From: a virus
Length of the DNA stretch: 64,000 nt
IMG/VR virus record: IMGVR_UViG_3300002835_007523
Span: 35,094 to 99,093 of that record
Reading direction: 5' to 3' (one strand)
Numbering within the stretch: the first letter of the stretch is position 1; each line of letters starts with the position of its first letter. This document shows positions 35,125 through 43,393 of this stretch, piece after piece. Made by a program: the position numbers and the translations under genes. The notes under the pieces are model-generated. The model did no database searches. It worked only from the letters and a program-made list of their open reading frames with translations, and was not told the DNA's origin.

Positions 35125-35593
35125 GAAGGTTACAGAATCTCTTTTAGAGCTTGGCTTTACTTTATCTCCAAAGCCTAAGTATGAAATACCCGAGTTACCT
35201 AGAGATATAACAATGCTAGATGATGAGGGGTTGATGGATCTTTTTGTTCAGTTTACTCAATGGAATGATCATCTCTCCGGTATTAGAGCTGTTGCTGTGA
35301 TTAATGAGAGAGAAGCAGAGCGTTCTTTAGATACACGAGAAGCTCAGCTAATGCTTGAGGCCTGGGCAGAGGGCAGCAAACAAACAGTTACTTTACAAAA
35401 AGCCGCGCTTGCAGCTAACCCAGAGATTGTCTCTTTAAAGGATGAGGTTGACACCAAGTATGCCTATAGAAAAATTATAGAGACTAGGGCTGAAACTGTG
35501 GAGCGCGATTCTCAGGTAGTATCCAGAGAGTTGACTCGTAGAACTTCAGAGATCTCTGGATTTAGGGCTAGAACAAGGAAATTTACAACATGA
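35111..35593 (+). CDS. Hypothetical helical protein
   Basis: A 160-residue protein, mainly helical ('VINEREAERSLDTREAQLML') with a basic C-terminus. The ATG at 35111 follows AAGGAGG. It lies between the nuclease and the dNMP kinase gene, overlapping both neighbours by a few bases. I recognise no family, but similar size and position are seen in phage replication clusters. Confidence 0.5.
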   Translation: MSLSRKVTESLLELGFTLSPKPKYEIPELPRDITMLDDEGLMDLFVQFTQWNDHLSGIRAVAVINEREAERSLDTREAQLMLEAWAEGSKQTVTLQKAALAANPEIVSLKDEVDTKYAYRKIIETRAETVERDSQVVSRELTRRTSEISGFRARTRKFTT

Positions 35594-36123
35594 TTATCGG
35601 GCTTACTGGATACGCAAGAACTGGAAAAGACACTGTTGCTTCGGTATTAGTAAAAGATTTTGGCTTTGAGAGGATTGCTTTTGCTGATCCTATTCGAGAA
35701 TTGCTTTATGAACTTAATCCTAAAGTTAATGGGATATACCTCCGAGAGATGGTAGAAGAGCACGGTTGGGAAATAACTAAGAGTCAGATGGAAGTACGAC
35801 GACTTTTGCAAGATTTAGGGATAGGTGCTCGTAAGGTTTTTGGCTCTACTTTTTGGGTAGAGAGGGCTATGTTTAAAATGTCTATAGATAAGAATTATGT
35901 GATAACTGATGTGCGGTTTAGAAATGAAGCCGACGCAATTCGTAGTCTTCCATCTAAAATCTGGAGAATTCAGCGAAGCGGGGTTGTTGCAATAAATGAT
36001 CACGTTTCTGAACATGACATGGATTATTATAACGTGGACTATACGTTAATTAATGAGGGGCCAATAGAGTATCTGTCTATTCTTGTGCATGAGCAGATGG
36101 AGTTACTTGGTGTCAAGAAGTAA
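35590..36123 (+). CDS. Deoxynucleoside monophosphate kinase
   Basis: The 177-residue kinase begins with a P-loop 'MIIGLTGYARTGKDTVASVL' and has 'FADPIRELLYEL' and 'VITDVRFRNEADAI', the pattern of T4-gp1-like dNMP kinases. It converts dNMPs to dNDPs, supplying precursors along with the reductase encoded at 47182. It overlaps its upstream neighbour by four bases and the resolvase start by 14 bases. Confidence 0.82.
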   Translation: MIIGLTGYARTGKDTVASVLVKDFGFERIAFADPIRELLYELNPKVNGIYLREMVEEHGWEITKSQMEVRRLLQDLGIGARKVFGSTFWVERAMFKMSIDKNYVITDVRFRNEADAIRSLPSKIWRIQRSGVVAINDHVSEHDMDYYNVDYTLINEGPIEYLSILVHEQMELLGVKK

Positions 36124-36694
36124 TCCTAAAATAATTGACGGTGGATTATCCTTAGACGATCCTTGCGATAAATATGTGGGCATTGATCAGTCATATAGCG
36201 GGTTTGCTATAACTGTTTTATCTGCAAAAGGTACATTTCATACTGAGGTGTTTGAGGCGCCAGGCCGTGGTGTAGACCGCCTATCTGCCATTCAGCTTTT
36301 TATTGGGGACTTATTGGGTGAAAGAACTACTAATGTAAAGGGTTCTGCCATGGAAGGATATGCCTACGGAGCACAGATGGCCCATATGGCTGGAGAGCTT
36401 GGTGGCTTAGTAAAGATAGAGTTAAAGTGCTGGCTTTATTACGAAGATAATGCAAAATACCCCCTAATAATTCCACCCGCTATGTTAAAAAAGTACGTTA
36501 CGGGTAAGGGACAAGGGGTAAAAAAGAATCAAATACTCCTTAGTGTGTATAAAAAATGGGGGGTAGAGTTTATGGATGACAACGCTGCCGACTCATATGC
36601 CCTGGCTAGAATAGCTGCCGGTATAGCTGATTTAGAGTATGAGAAAGAGATAATAACAAAGACTTTAGACCCCAAATATAGGGAAAAACCCTGA
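36110..36694 (+). CDS. RuvC-like Holliday junction resolvase
   Basis: The 194-residue protein has the RNase-H-like core: 'YVGIDQSYSGFAITV' (first Asp), 'SAMEGYAYG' (Glu) and 'MDDNAADSYALARIA' (last acidic cluster). It would resolve branched DNA. GTG 36110 was chosen because GGAG lies eight bases upstream; TTG 36107 and ATG 36089 are alternatives. Confidence 0.75.
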   Translation: MSRSNPKIIDGGLSLDDPCDKYVGIDQSYSGFAITVLSAKGTFHTEVFEAPGRGVDRLSAIQLFIGDLLGERTTNVKGSAMEGYAYGAQMAHMAGELGGLVKIELKCWLYYEDNAKYPLIIPPAMLKKYVTGKGQGVKKNQILLSVYKKWGVEFMDDNAADSYALARIAAGIADLEYEKEIITKTLDPKYREKP

Positions 36695-36742
36695 TACTAG
36701 TTCCTGAGGGCTCACACTAATTCGATCCCAAAGGAATAAAAA

Positions 36743-37024
36743 TTGACTACGGCACAAGAAGAAGAAAAGTTTTTACGCGTTGGGGCAGGTTCCAACGCTC
36801 AGTCAGTAGGCTCAGCAATTGCTCATGCCTTATACGAATCTCCACAGGTTAAGCTGCGAGCTGTTGGCGCATCAGCTGTAAATCAAGCTGTAAAAGCCAT
36901 CGCTATAGCCAGCGGTTACGTAGCCCCACGGGGAATGAGGTTAGCCTGTATCCCAGGATTTACCACTGTTGACTCCAGAGACGGACAAATCTCTGCGATT
37001 GTCTTTACAATCTTTGTTAATTAA
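36743..37024 (+). CDS. SpoVS-like protein
   Basis: A 93-residue protein of the SpoVS family: 'VGAGSNAQSVGSAIAHAL', 'VKLRAVGASAVNQAVKAIAI' and 'GYVAPRGMRLACIPGF' follow the family's order through almost the whole length. SpoVS acts in sporulation in Bacillus and its fold is Alba-like, hinting at nucleic-acid binding. TTG is the start, after AAAGGA. It stands alone after the recombination block. Confidence 0.85.
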   Translation: MTTAQEEEKFLRVGAGSNAQSVGSAIAHALYESPQVKLRAVGASAVNQAVKAIAIASGYVAPRGMRLACIPGFTTVDSRDGQISAIVFTIFVN

Positions 37025-37065
37025 AGTACCCTTAAGGTGAGATCTCAACTCGAAAAGGAATAATT

Positions 37066-37422
37066 ATGGCCAAATCATCAATTCCAAGCCCAGATGAGGC
37101 ATTGGCAGGAATGGCAAACTCTGGACGTACCCCAATGGGCAAGTCTGGTGCAAGCTTTACCTCACCATCTGCATCACCTAAGGCCGGTAAGCTTGTGAAG
37201 AAAACGGGAAACGCTAAAGGCGCAACCGATCCATATGCTCAACCAGTAGGCATTAGAAAGAATGTGCCAGATACTCACGGCGCAAGCTACGGTGTCCGAG
37301 CACGCTACATGCGTCAGACCTCTCCAGAAGCTGGGGCAACTCAGGCAAATGGACGAATGTTCAAGTCTGTAGTTAATAGGACAAACCCTAACTTTGAAGC
37401 GGGAAATAGCACGTCCTACTAA
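37066..37422 (+). CDS. Hypothetical low-complexity protein
   Basis: The 118-residue product is rich in Ser, Ala, Gly, Pro and Lys with no hydrophobic core ('SGASFTSPSASPKAGKLVKK'), so it is probably disordered. It has no cysteine. It starts after AAAGGAATAATT and ends at a terminator hairpin. Low-complexity proteins like this are often virion components, but the role is unknown. Confidence 0.5.
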   Translation: MAKSSIPSPDEALAGMANSGRTPMGKSGASFTSPSASPKAGKLVKKTGNAKGATDPYAQPVGIRKNVPDTHGASYGVRARYMRQTSPEAGATQANGRMFKSVVNRTNPNFEAGNSTSY

Positions 37423-37438
37423 AAGTGTGTATAGTAAG

Positions 37439-37478
37439 GCCGGTGTGGGGAACTACCTCATACCGGCTTTATGTTTTA
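37439..37478 (+). terminator. Rho-independent terminator
   Basis: GCCGGTGTGGGG and CCTCATACCGGC form a 12-bp stem (two G-U pairs) around AACTA, followed by a TTTATGTTTT tract. It ends the operon of the low-complexity gene, and the next gene starts within 15 bases. Confidence 0.8.
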
Positions 37479-37491
37479 CTGGGAGAAATAT

Positions 37492-37737
37492 ATGATCGGC
37501 AAAGCGTTTGCAGACTTTAAGCAACAGCAGGGACTAGATAAAAAGCGCTGTATAGTTGGTTCGTGGGTAGACTCTTTGAACGAAGAGGACAGAAAAGAAA
37601 TTAACACAATATTTTTTGATGATGGAGTATCAACAGCAAAGCTTCTTTCTTTTCTAAAAACGATTAATATAGACTCATTTAGTAATGAGGCGTTACGTAA
37701 ACATAGAGTAGGCGGATGTTCATGTCAGACAGCATAA
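37492..37737 (+). CDS. Hypothetical protein
   Basis: An 81-residue protein starting 'MIGKAFADFKQQQGLDKKRC' and ending 'RVGGCSCQTA'. ATG 37492 follows GGGAGA; an earlier in-frame ATG at 37471 lies in the terminator tail. The sequence resembles small accessory proteins that pair with the next phosphoesterase gene, which it overlaps by 16 bases, but no family was recognised. Confidence 0.5.
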   Translation: MIGKAFADFKQQQGLDKKRCIVGSWVDSLNEEDRKEINTIFFDDGVSTAKLLSFLKTINIDSFSNEALRKHRVGGCSCQTA

Positions 37738-38909
37738 ATATATCTGAAGCAGTAAAAAGCTTTAAAGATGAACGAACAAACAAAGAAGCTTTAGGAATTA
37801 TTGCTGATCTACTAGATAGAAATAATATTGATGTAGATGAAGTAGGTAAGATAACTAGAGTAAGTCTTTATCAAACAGCTGCTAAAGATGCTGATGGAGA
37901 AATCCAAACAAAAGACCTTGTAGGAATTCAGATTAGCCCTAAATGGGAGCAAGGACCTGAGTGGCCTGTAGTACAACAAGCTAAACCAGTAGTAATAAAT
38001 GCTCCAAAGAAACCTAATAAAGCTCCAGCATTAATTGGTGGCTGGAAACAAGCGGTTATTCTTCCAGATCCACAAATTGGTTTTAGACAGTTTGATGACA
38101 AGTTAGATCCATTCCACGATGATGCGGCAATGAATGTAGCTTTACAAGTAACTGCAGCACTAGAGCATGAAAACGGTGTTGATCAAGTTGTAAATCTTGG
38201 TGATTTTTTAGATCTTCCTGCACAAGGAAAATATGAACAGGAAGCAGCGTTTGCATTCACTACACAGCAGGCTATAGATCGAGGACATCTATTCCTAGGA
38301 GAACAGCGAGCTGCTGCACCAAATGCAAAGATTGTTGTATTAGAAGGAAATCATGATCGTAGAATGCAAAAGTTTGTTCAAGCAAATGCATTAGCTGCTT
38401 TTGGTTTACGACGTGCAAATGTTCCAGATTCTTGGCCGGTAATGTCCTTGCCTTATCTTTTAAGGTTAGACGAATTAGATATTGAGTATATTGATGCCTA
38501 TCCAGCCGGTATGTGGTGGATTAACGACAGCCTTAGAGCAATTCATGGAGACAAAGTAAACTCCGGTGGAAGCACTGCTATGAAGTACACAAATGAGATG
38601 CCACATATTTCCACAGTCTTTGGGCATATCCATCGTCAAGAGATTCAGTCAAAGACTACTTTTGACCGAGCCGGTAAGATAAAAGCAATGGCAATTAGTC
38701 CAGGATGTCTTTGCCGGGTAGATGGCGCCGTACCAAGTGTTAAGGGTTCTGTTGGAATTGACGGACGTCCGGTAACTTACTATGAAAATTGGCAGCAAGG
38801 AATATCTGTCATTACATATAAGCCAGAAGGATCTTTCCATGTAGAGCTTGTACATATTGATGACGGAAAAACCCTTTTTAGAGGACAAGAGTTTAAAGCT
38901 GCCGTATAG
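37722..38909 (+). CDS. Calcineurin-like metallophosphoesterase
   Basis: The 395-residue protein carries the phosphoesterase motifs in order: 'AVILPDPQIGFRQFDD', 'VVNLGDFLDLP' (GD-x2-D), 'IVVLEGNHDRRM' (GNHD), 'LRAIHGDK' and 'TVFGHIHRQ' (GH-x-H). The first motif has DPQ where most members have D-x-H. Substrate unknown; such enzymes cleave phosphodiesters or phosphate monoesters. The N-terminal ~110 residues are unlike known domains. ATG 37722 is preferred because GGCGG lies about seven bases upstream. Confidence 0.8.
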   Translation: MSDSINISEAVKSFKDERTNKEALGIIADLLDRNNIDVDEVGKITRVSLYQTAAKDADGEIQTKDLVGIQISPKWEQGPEWPVVQQAKPVVINAPKKPNKAPALIGGWKQAVILPDPQIGFRQFDDKLDPFHDDAAMNVALQVTAALEHENGVDQVVNLGDFLDLPAQGKYEQEAAFAFTTQQAIDRGHLFLGEQRAAAPNAKIVVLEGNHDRRMQKFVQANALAAFGLRRANVPDSWPVMSLPYLLRLDELDIEYIDAYPAGMWWINDSLRAIHGDKVNSGGSTAMKYTNEMPHISTVFGHIHRQEIQSKTTFDRAGKIKAMAISPGCLCRVDGAVPSVKGSVGIDGRPVTYYENWQQGISVITYKPEGSFHVELVHIDDGKTLFRGQEFKAAV

Positions 38910-38951
38910 TACGGACAGTATTTACAACTAGCCTCCTGGGGAAATATATAC

Positions 38952-39146
38952 ATGACTGATCTTCAAATAGGAATGTCCATAGTTCTTGGAACATTAACAC
39001 TCTTAGGTGTCGTAGAGCTTCGAATTGCAAAATTAGTAAAGCGACTAGTAAAAGAATATTTAACTGAACTTAAGCCAAACGGTGGAGGATCAGTTAAAGA
39101 CAAGGTTGATGAAATTCATCGCCTATTAGTGAACAAGGAGAAATAG
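38952..39146 (+). CDS. Small membrane protein
   Basis: The 64-residue product has one N-terminal hydrophobic segment ('GMSIVLGTLTLLGVVEL') and a charged C-terminal tail ('VKDKVDEIHRLLVNKEK'). It is one base before the next small membrane protein gene. The pair may form a holin or membrane complex, but no endolysin is near. Confidence 0.5.
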   Translation: MTDLQIGMSIVLGTLTLLGVVELRIAKLVKRLVKEYLTELKPNGGGSVKDKVDEIHRLLVNKEK

Positions 39147-39147
39147 A

Positions 39148-39342
39148 ATGGATTTAGAAACTCTAAAATCCATGGGTGGATCCTGGGTGCGTGCTTCTGC
39201 TGCCGCAGTCTTGGCTCTATACCTAAACGGAGAAACAGACCTCAAGGTACTTGCAACAGCTTTCTTGGCAGGTATCATTGGACCAGCAGCTAAGTTCCTT
39301 AACCCAAAGGACGCCTCTTACGGCCTTGGAGCTAAGAAGTAA
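39148..39342 (+). CDS. Holin-like small membrane protein
   Basis: A 64-residue protein with two short hydrophobic stretches ('WVRASAAAVLALYLNG' and 'LATAFLAGIIGPAAKFL') and a basic end. It has size and arrangement reminiscent of actinophage holin-like proteins. It is coupled to the preceding small membrane gene and followed by a terminator. The holin call is inference. Confidence 0.5.
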   Translation: MDLETLKSMGGSWVRASAAAVLALYLNGETDLKVLATAFLAGIIGPAAKFLNPKDASYGLGAKK

Positions 39343-39361
39343 CAACAAAACTTAATAAAAG

Positions 39362-39397
39362 CGGGGACAGAGCAAGTATCTGTCCCCGTTTTGTTTT
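39362..39397 (+). terminator. Rho-independent terminator
   Basis: CGGGGACAG and CTGTCCCCG form a perfect 9-bp stem with a 9-base loop, followed by TTTTGTTTT. It closes the phosphoesterase and membrane-protein operon. Confidence 0.85.
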
Positions 39398-39402
39398 ATA
39401 CT
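39397..39402 (+). promoter_or_regulatory. Possible -10 element for a leaderless mRNA
   Basis: TATACT lies six bases before the ATG at 39409, and no Shine-Dalgarno sequence is visible between. The spacing would put transcription start at or next to the ATG. The -35 region is poor. Confidence 0.35.
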
Positions 39403-39408
39403 GACTGC

Positions 39409-39951
39409 ATGCCTCAGTCACATCAAAACTGGCAATACCTAGGTGCCAATGGTTATATCGGTGCGTACACCACTACGGGTGGTGGCGGAACACCGGTCGT
39501 ACCACGAAGCGACCTAGACTTTTTACGTTTAGGTGTTGGTAGAGCTCCACAAGCCGAATATCCAGATGGCTACCTTGGAACAATTAGATCTCGTCGTGAT
39601 GATAAAGGTAAGCCCTATTCTGTTTCAGACACTGTTCTCGACTCATTAAAGAATCGTCAAAATCAAAGAGCCTATCAACGAGGAGTTCACAAGGGCGAGC
39701 GCATAGACGCTGCTCAATACATGTGGCCAGCCGGTTTAGCCCCAGATAGAAGATTAAAAGCTAGAGTTACCCCAGAGAATGTAGCTGGTGGAATAACTAT
39801 GAACATACTTCGTAGTGCACCAAAGATGAACCTTGCCCCAGCACCTAAGCTTATAAATGACGGAAAAGCCAACATTTCTGCAAATGTACCTGCTGAGTTT
39901 AATCCTCGCATAAGTCAGCAGTTCTCACACCTACGTCCAGTTTGGAACTAA
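39409..39951 (+). CDS. Hypothetical, possibly virion-associated protein
   Basis: A 180-residue protein, Gly/Pro-rich at the start ('GAYTTTGGGGTPVVPRSD') and mostly basic afterwards. It ends one base before the next ATG. No motif was recognised. It opens an operon of small basic proteins that could be structural. The promoter-like TATACT lies just upstream. Confidence 0.45.
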   Translation: MPQSHQNWQYLGANGYIGAYTTTGGGGTPVVPRSDLDFLRLGVGRAPQAEYPDGYLGTIRSRRDDKGKPYSVSDTVLDSLKNRQNQRAYQRGVHKGERIDAAQYMWPAGLAPDRRLKARVTPENVAGGITMNILRSAPKMNLAPAPKLINDGKANISANVPAEFNPRISQQFSHLRPVWN

Positions 39952-40311
39952 ATGAACTCACAAGATTCAATCTATGACCGCAGTAAGCCTCGAGGCATAG
40001 TTGCTGATCAAGAAGAGGTGGGCATTCGTTATGACTATATGGGCCCATTTGCCAACGTACAGGACGCATTAATTGGTCAGGCTTTAAACTCAGTTGTTAT
40101 GCCAAGAGAATCGCTTCCTGAGATTGTTCGGCCACGACTCCCTCAAGTAATGCTTTTTAGAGAACGCTTTGGTTATAGAACCAGGGCGTTAAATATTACA
40201 GACGTTATTAACGTGGATGAAGAGTTCCAGCCAACTCGGGTAGACTTCACCGGTGGTCAAGCAGGCTATCAAGGCACGCTACGAAACGCACAAGGTGGAG
40301 GATTTTGGTGA
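39952..40311 (+). CDS. Hypothetical protein
   Basis: The 119-residue product has a mixed polar sequence with 'NVQDALIGQALNSVVMPRES' and 'FRERFGYRTRALNITDV', and a Gly-rich end. It begins directly after the preceding stop and overlaps the thioredoxin gene by four bases. No known domain was recognised. Confidence 0.45.
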   Translation: MNSQDSIYDRSKPRGIVADQEEVGIRYDYMGPFANVQDALIGQALNSVVMPRESLPEIVRPRLPQVMLFRERFGYRTRALNITDVINVDEEFQPTRVDFTGGQAGYQGTLRNAQGGGFW

Positions 40312-40562
40312 GCAAAGAGCTTTGGTATTTTTATGCAGACTGGTGTCCTTATTGCCAAAAACAAAAGCCAATTATGGAAGAGTACACTAAGTCTAATCCT
40401 GATGTAGAGGTTATTTGGCTTAACGAAGCTAGTGAAAAAGATGCTGTAGAGTTAAACGGAATAAGCGGATATCCAACCTTCATACCATTTAAAAATGGAG
40501 TTCCTTTAGAACGAGTAAACGGAGTTCAAGAAAAGGTTAAGCTAGAGGCTATATTTGCATGA
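40308..40562 (+). CDS. Thioredoxin-like protein
   Basis: An 84-residue protein with the thioredoxin/glutaredoxin active site 'ADWCPYCQKQKPIMEEY' (Cys13 and Cys16) and a cis-Pro in 'GYPTFIPF'. GTG 40308 follows GGAGG. It probably supplies electrons or keeps proteins reduced, possibly for the B12-dependent reductase encoded downstream (inference). It is short, lacking the N-terminal strand of full-length thioredoxin. Confidence 0.85.
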   Translation: MSKELWYFYADWCPYCQKQKPIMEEYTKSNPDVEVIWLNEASEKDAVELNGISGYPTFIPFKNGVPLERVNGVQEKVKLEAIFA

Positions 40563-40735
40563 GTATCGATACTGTATACCACGGAAGCATTGAGTGTCCT
40601 AAATGTGGGGCGCTCATGACTCCTATCGAGGCCGCTTTTTCTGGTGCATCTAAGTTCTGCCCAACCTGCAGAAATGTCATGTACAGAAAAAATGCTAAGC
40701 AAGCAATGGCAGGAGGATCTCGTGGCGAAAGGTAA
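40559..40735 (+). CDS. Zinc-ribbon microprotein
   Basis: A 58-residue gene overlapping the thioredoxin stop (ATGA). It has two CxxC knuckles ('IECPKCGALM' and 'KFCPTCRNVM') about 20 residues apart and a basic tail. It ends inside the next gene's start region. The fold is a zinc ribbon; the function is unknown. Confidence 0.6.
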   Translation: MSIDTVYHGSIECPKCGALMTPIEAAFSGASKFCPTCRNVMYRKNAKQAMAGGSRGER

Positions 40736-41030
40736 AGCTCCCAAAGCCCCTAGACCTAAAGCACCGCCTAAGGCAATAAGTGGAAAAAGGTCCGCTCAAG
40801 TATCAAAAGCAAAACTATCACCTGGTGGCGCATCAATCGGGTCTATGAGTAGCGGATGGTCAAAACAAGCTCGCAGAGCCCCTTGGGTAGCCGGTCAGTC
40901 AATGAACATACATCCTGGAAATCCAGAGGCTATCTCCAGATATCGCCACTCAAAGAAGTTTGTAGCCCGGACCAAGAAGGTAATTCGTCCAAGAGTCCGT
41001 AAATATAGGAAGCCAGAAACCCCAAAATAG
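40722..41030 (+). CDS. Basic low-complexity protein
   Basis: A 102-residue protein rich in Lys, Pro, Ala and Ser ('KAPKAPRPKAPPKAISGK', then 'VIRPRVRKYRKPETPK'). GTG 40722 follows AGGAGG five bases earlier. It is probably disordered and may bind nucleic acid. It overlaps the zinc-ribbon gene. Confidence 0.5.
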   Translation: MAKGKAPKAPRPKAPPKAISGKRSAQVSKAKLSPGGASIGSMSSGWSKQARRAPWVAGQSMNIHPGNPEAISRYRHSKKFVARTKKVIRPRVRKYRKPETPK

Positions 41031-41044
41031 GAGAAACTATAGGT

Positions 41045-41197
41045 ATGGCAATCTTAAATCCCCTGACTGGAAAGAAGCAAAAGGTTATAATTAAACCTGT
41101 TAAAGCTCTCAACCACGAAGATTTAGCTAAAGCTAAAGAGAAGGCCAAGCCAAAGGCAGAAAAGAAGAAGAAGAATGCTAAAGCCAACAAAAAGTAA
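41045..41197 (+). CDS. Lysine-rich microprotein
   Basis: A 50-residue product starting 'MAILNPLTGKKQKVI' and then dominated by Lys and Ala. The ATG lies 14 bases after the previous stop with GGAGAAAC as ribosome-binding site. It is basic, with no hydrophobic core, and overlaps the next frame. It may bind DNA or RNA. Confidence 0.5.
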   Translation: MAILNPLTGKKQKVIIKPVKALNHEDLAKAKEKAKPKAEKKKKNAKANKK

Positions 41198-41318
41198 AAA
41201 AGAGATGGCTACTGAGTCTAAAAAGACCGCTAAGTCAGTAGATAAGCATAAGTCTGCCATGGAAGCTTTGAGCAGAGCAACCTCAAAAAAAGGTAAGGAA
41301 AACAAAAATGGCCGTTAA
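41175..41318 (+). CDS. Lysine-rich microprotein
   Basis: A 47-codon frame overlapping both neighbours by 23 and 11 bases: 'MLKPTKSKKEMATESKK', then SVDKHKSAMEALSRA. An internal ATG at 41205 could be the true start, giving 37 residues. The sequence is Lys/Ser/Ala-rich like its neighbours, which makes it likely to be expressed. Confidence 0.4.
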   Translation: MLKPTKSKKEMATESKKTAKSVDKHKSAMEALSRATSKKGKENKNGR

Positions 41319-41592
41319 TCAATCACGTTCTATGACCAATGATTTTAATGATGGGTCTACTGATGGTAAGTATCGCAAGGTACGTCCTAACACCGTAGTT
41401 GCTCCAGGAATGGGTGAGCAAATCGTAAGTGCTAACCGTAGCGATCTAAATCCATACTGGAACTATGACTTTATTGATCAAGAAGACACCTCTAAGGTTA
41501 ACCCTGCCGGTGATTCTGCAAAGACCTCTGTTCCAAAGAAGAGCGATCCTCTATCTTTTATTTGGAATGATCAAATGGGAGCTAACTACTAA
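41308..41592 (+). CDS. Hypothetical protein
   Basis: The 94-residue product has a charged, polar sequence ('FNDGSTDGKYRKVRPNTVV', 'DPLSFIWNDQMGANY'). It overlaps the Lys-rich frame upstream and ends one base into the next gene's start (TAATG). Possibly a virion-associated protein. No homology was recognised. Confidence 0.45.
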   Translation: MAVNQSRSMTNDFNDGSTDGKYRKVRPNTVVAPGMGEQIVSANRSDLNPYWNYDFIDQEDTSKVNPAGDSAKTSVPKKSDPLSFIWNDQMGANY

Positions 41593-42116
41593 TGATTCCA
41601 AATCCAGGGCAATTTATAAAGAAGGGGTCCTTACCACCTTCAAGCGGACCTAGACAATTAGTTCTTCCAGGCATGGAGACTATTCGCCCAAACATTAGAC
41701 GTCCTGAAGATAAGGACATACCTCGTCGTCCCGAAAAAAACCCACATATGCCAGCTATTGGTCCAACACCTAATGACCGTGCAAAAGAAAAAAGAAAAAT
41801 ACAGCCAGAAGACGTTCATCCTAGAAAAAAGGATTACATCAATAAAACACCAGTAGATAAGCAATTTCCACATACTAATGATGAGTATAAGAAGCGGCAT
41901 AAAGAGTATGAGTCTTATAAAAATAAAAGACAAAATACTATTAAAAAGAAAAAAGATGATGACGATGATAATAAGGGTGGCGCTGGTGGAGCTAAGGTTC
42001 CGCGTAAGCCTAAGCCAAGCCCTCAATCACCAGGAGAATATCGTCCTATAGAGCGTAGAGTAGATAAAGACTACGCACGTAGACAGGACAGATACCGCGT
42101 TACGTTAGCGAGGTAG
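41592..42116 (+). CDS. Proline/lysine-rich hypothetical protein
   Basis: A 174-residue highly charged protein rich in Pro, Lys, Arg and Asp, with a run of five Asp near residue 122 and a Gly/Ala-Lys region. It is probably extended or disordered. It overlaps its upstream neighbour by one base (TAATG). Composition suggests nucleic-acid or capsid association, but there is no direct evidence. Confidence 0.45.
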   Translation: MIPNPGQFIKKGSLPPSSGPRQLVLPGMETIRPNIRRPEDKDIPRRPEKNPHMPAIGPTPNDRAKEKRKIQPEDVHPRKKDYINKTPVDKQFPHTNDEYKKRHKEYESYKNKRQNTIKKKKDDDDDNKGGAGGAKVPRKPKPSPQSPGEYRPIERRVDKDYARRQDRYRVTLAR

Positions 42117-42121
42117 TCTCT

Positions 42122-42379
42122 ATGGATGACAAGGTCGTTCAGTTCCCCGGAGAGAATACTCGAGAAATACGAGTAAAACTACGCACAGATCCCATTGCGG
42201 TTTCTGATATTCATGCTGCTCCTAGAGGTAAATCAAAATCTGTTCGTCAACGCTACATCACAGAGATGAAGAACAAGCAAATAGCTGAGCAGAAAAAGAA
42301 AGAGTTTTCTGTTGGTCGAGGTGAAAAAGCTTTATATCAGGCTGCTGATTACATACAAGGTAAGTTTAGGAAGAAGTAA
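42122..42379 (+). CDS. Basic hypothetical protein
   Basis: The 85-residue product contains 'GKSKSVRQRYITEMKNKQIA' and ends in 'DYIQGKFRKK'. It is basic and helix-rich. It overlaps the next gene by one base. No function is assigned. Confidence 0.45.
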   Translation: MDDKVVQFPGENTREIRVKLRTDPIAVSDIHAAPRGKSKSVRQRYITEMKNKQIAEQKKKEFSVGRGEKALYQAADYIQGKFRKK

Positions 42380-43377
42380 TGGCTGGAAAATCCATATTAG
42401 ACGGCAGAGCTAGTCAGGTATATAGCTCCTGTCTTGCTGATGGCTGTGAAGAGCCTGCACGTAAAATGACTAGCTTTTCTGGTCTTGGAGAGCTTAGAGT
42501 AGTTCCTAAACCTAATAAAGATGCAAAACCAGCGCCTGCTTCTAGAGAGCCGTATGATCCCCATACCATTCATTTTGCACCCCTCTGTAGAAAACACGCT
42601 GAGCGTGCTGGTTCAAAGGGAGCTAGATCTGTTAATCTTACAAAAAAAGTGGCTGAAACCTGGCGTCAAGGCGAAGCAAATATTAGTGCTATAGAGCCTG
42701 ATAAGGTTCCATTAAACCCTAGAAAAAAAGATAAGCCAAAAATGACTTTTATGTCTGGTAAGGCTACGGGAACATCAGATCCAATTCAAGAGTATATAAA
42801 TTACAACATTAAAACTGCAAAGACTAAAGAACAGAAAGACGAATTTAGTTCAATGAGTCATGAACGTGCAGTTAGCGCTCGCAGATCAGAGCATTGGAAA
42901 GACAGGTCTTTAAGTAAGGCTTTAGAACGTGTACGAAAGCCGGATGTAGAAAAAGAAAACCTTTTAAAAGAGCACCTTTCTGCTATTAAAGAAGATAATG
43001 AAAAGTACTTAAAAGATACTGGTTCTACAACTGAAAAGGGAAACTGGAACGCAAGATCTGCAGAAGAAAATCCTTTTTTTGCGAGTCATATGCGTAGAAC
43101 CACTAGAGATTATTACTTTAGACCTAGTAAAGATCCAAACAGAGAGGTCGTCCCTCATAAGCCTCCAAAGCCAAAATATGTTAGCTCTAGAGCCAAGTCT
43201 GCTGGACCACAAAAAAGTGGAGATGTTATTCTTACTGGTCGTCAAGCTGCTATGGAAAGAAGCTTAGAGCCTCGTCTAGAGAATATAGAAAAGGAATACC
43301 AGCAAAAGAAGCAGGCTAGAATTGCTGGAAAACAATTCAACAAACCGGCAACAGTTATTGTTACCCCCGGTAAGTAA
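42379..43377 (+). CDS. Large basic hypothetical protein with N-terminal cysteines
   Basis: A 332-residue basic protein. The first ~75 residues have 'SSCLADGCEEPARKM' and 'HFAPLCRKHAERAG', a pattern of zinc-binding C/H residues. The rest is Lys/Arg/Glu-rich, helical and probably extended ('KEDNEKYLKDTGST'). It lies at the end of the basic-protein block. Possibly structural or nucleoid-associated. Confidence 0.5.
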   Translation: MAGKSILDGRASQVYSSCLADGCEEPARKMTSFSGLGELRVVPKPNKDAKPAPASREPYDPHTIHFAPLCRKHAERAGSKGARSVNLTKKVAETWRQGEANISAIEPDKVPLNPRKKDKPKMTFMSGKATGTSDPIQEYINYNIKTAKTKEQKDEFSSMSHERAVSARRSEHWKDRSLSKALERVRKPDVEKENLLKEHLSAIKEDNEKYLKDTGSTTEKGNWNARSAEENPFFASHMRRTTRDYYFRPSKDPNREVVPHKPPKPKYVSSRAKSAGPQKSGDVILTGRQAAMERSLEPRLENIEKEYQQKKQARIAGKQFNKPATVIVTPGK

Positions 43378-43393
43378 TCCTTTTTTATCCTGA

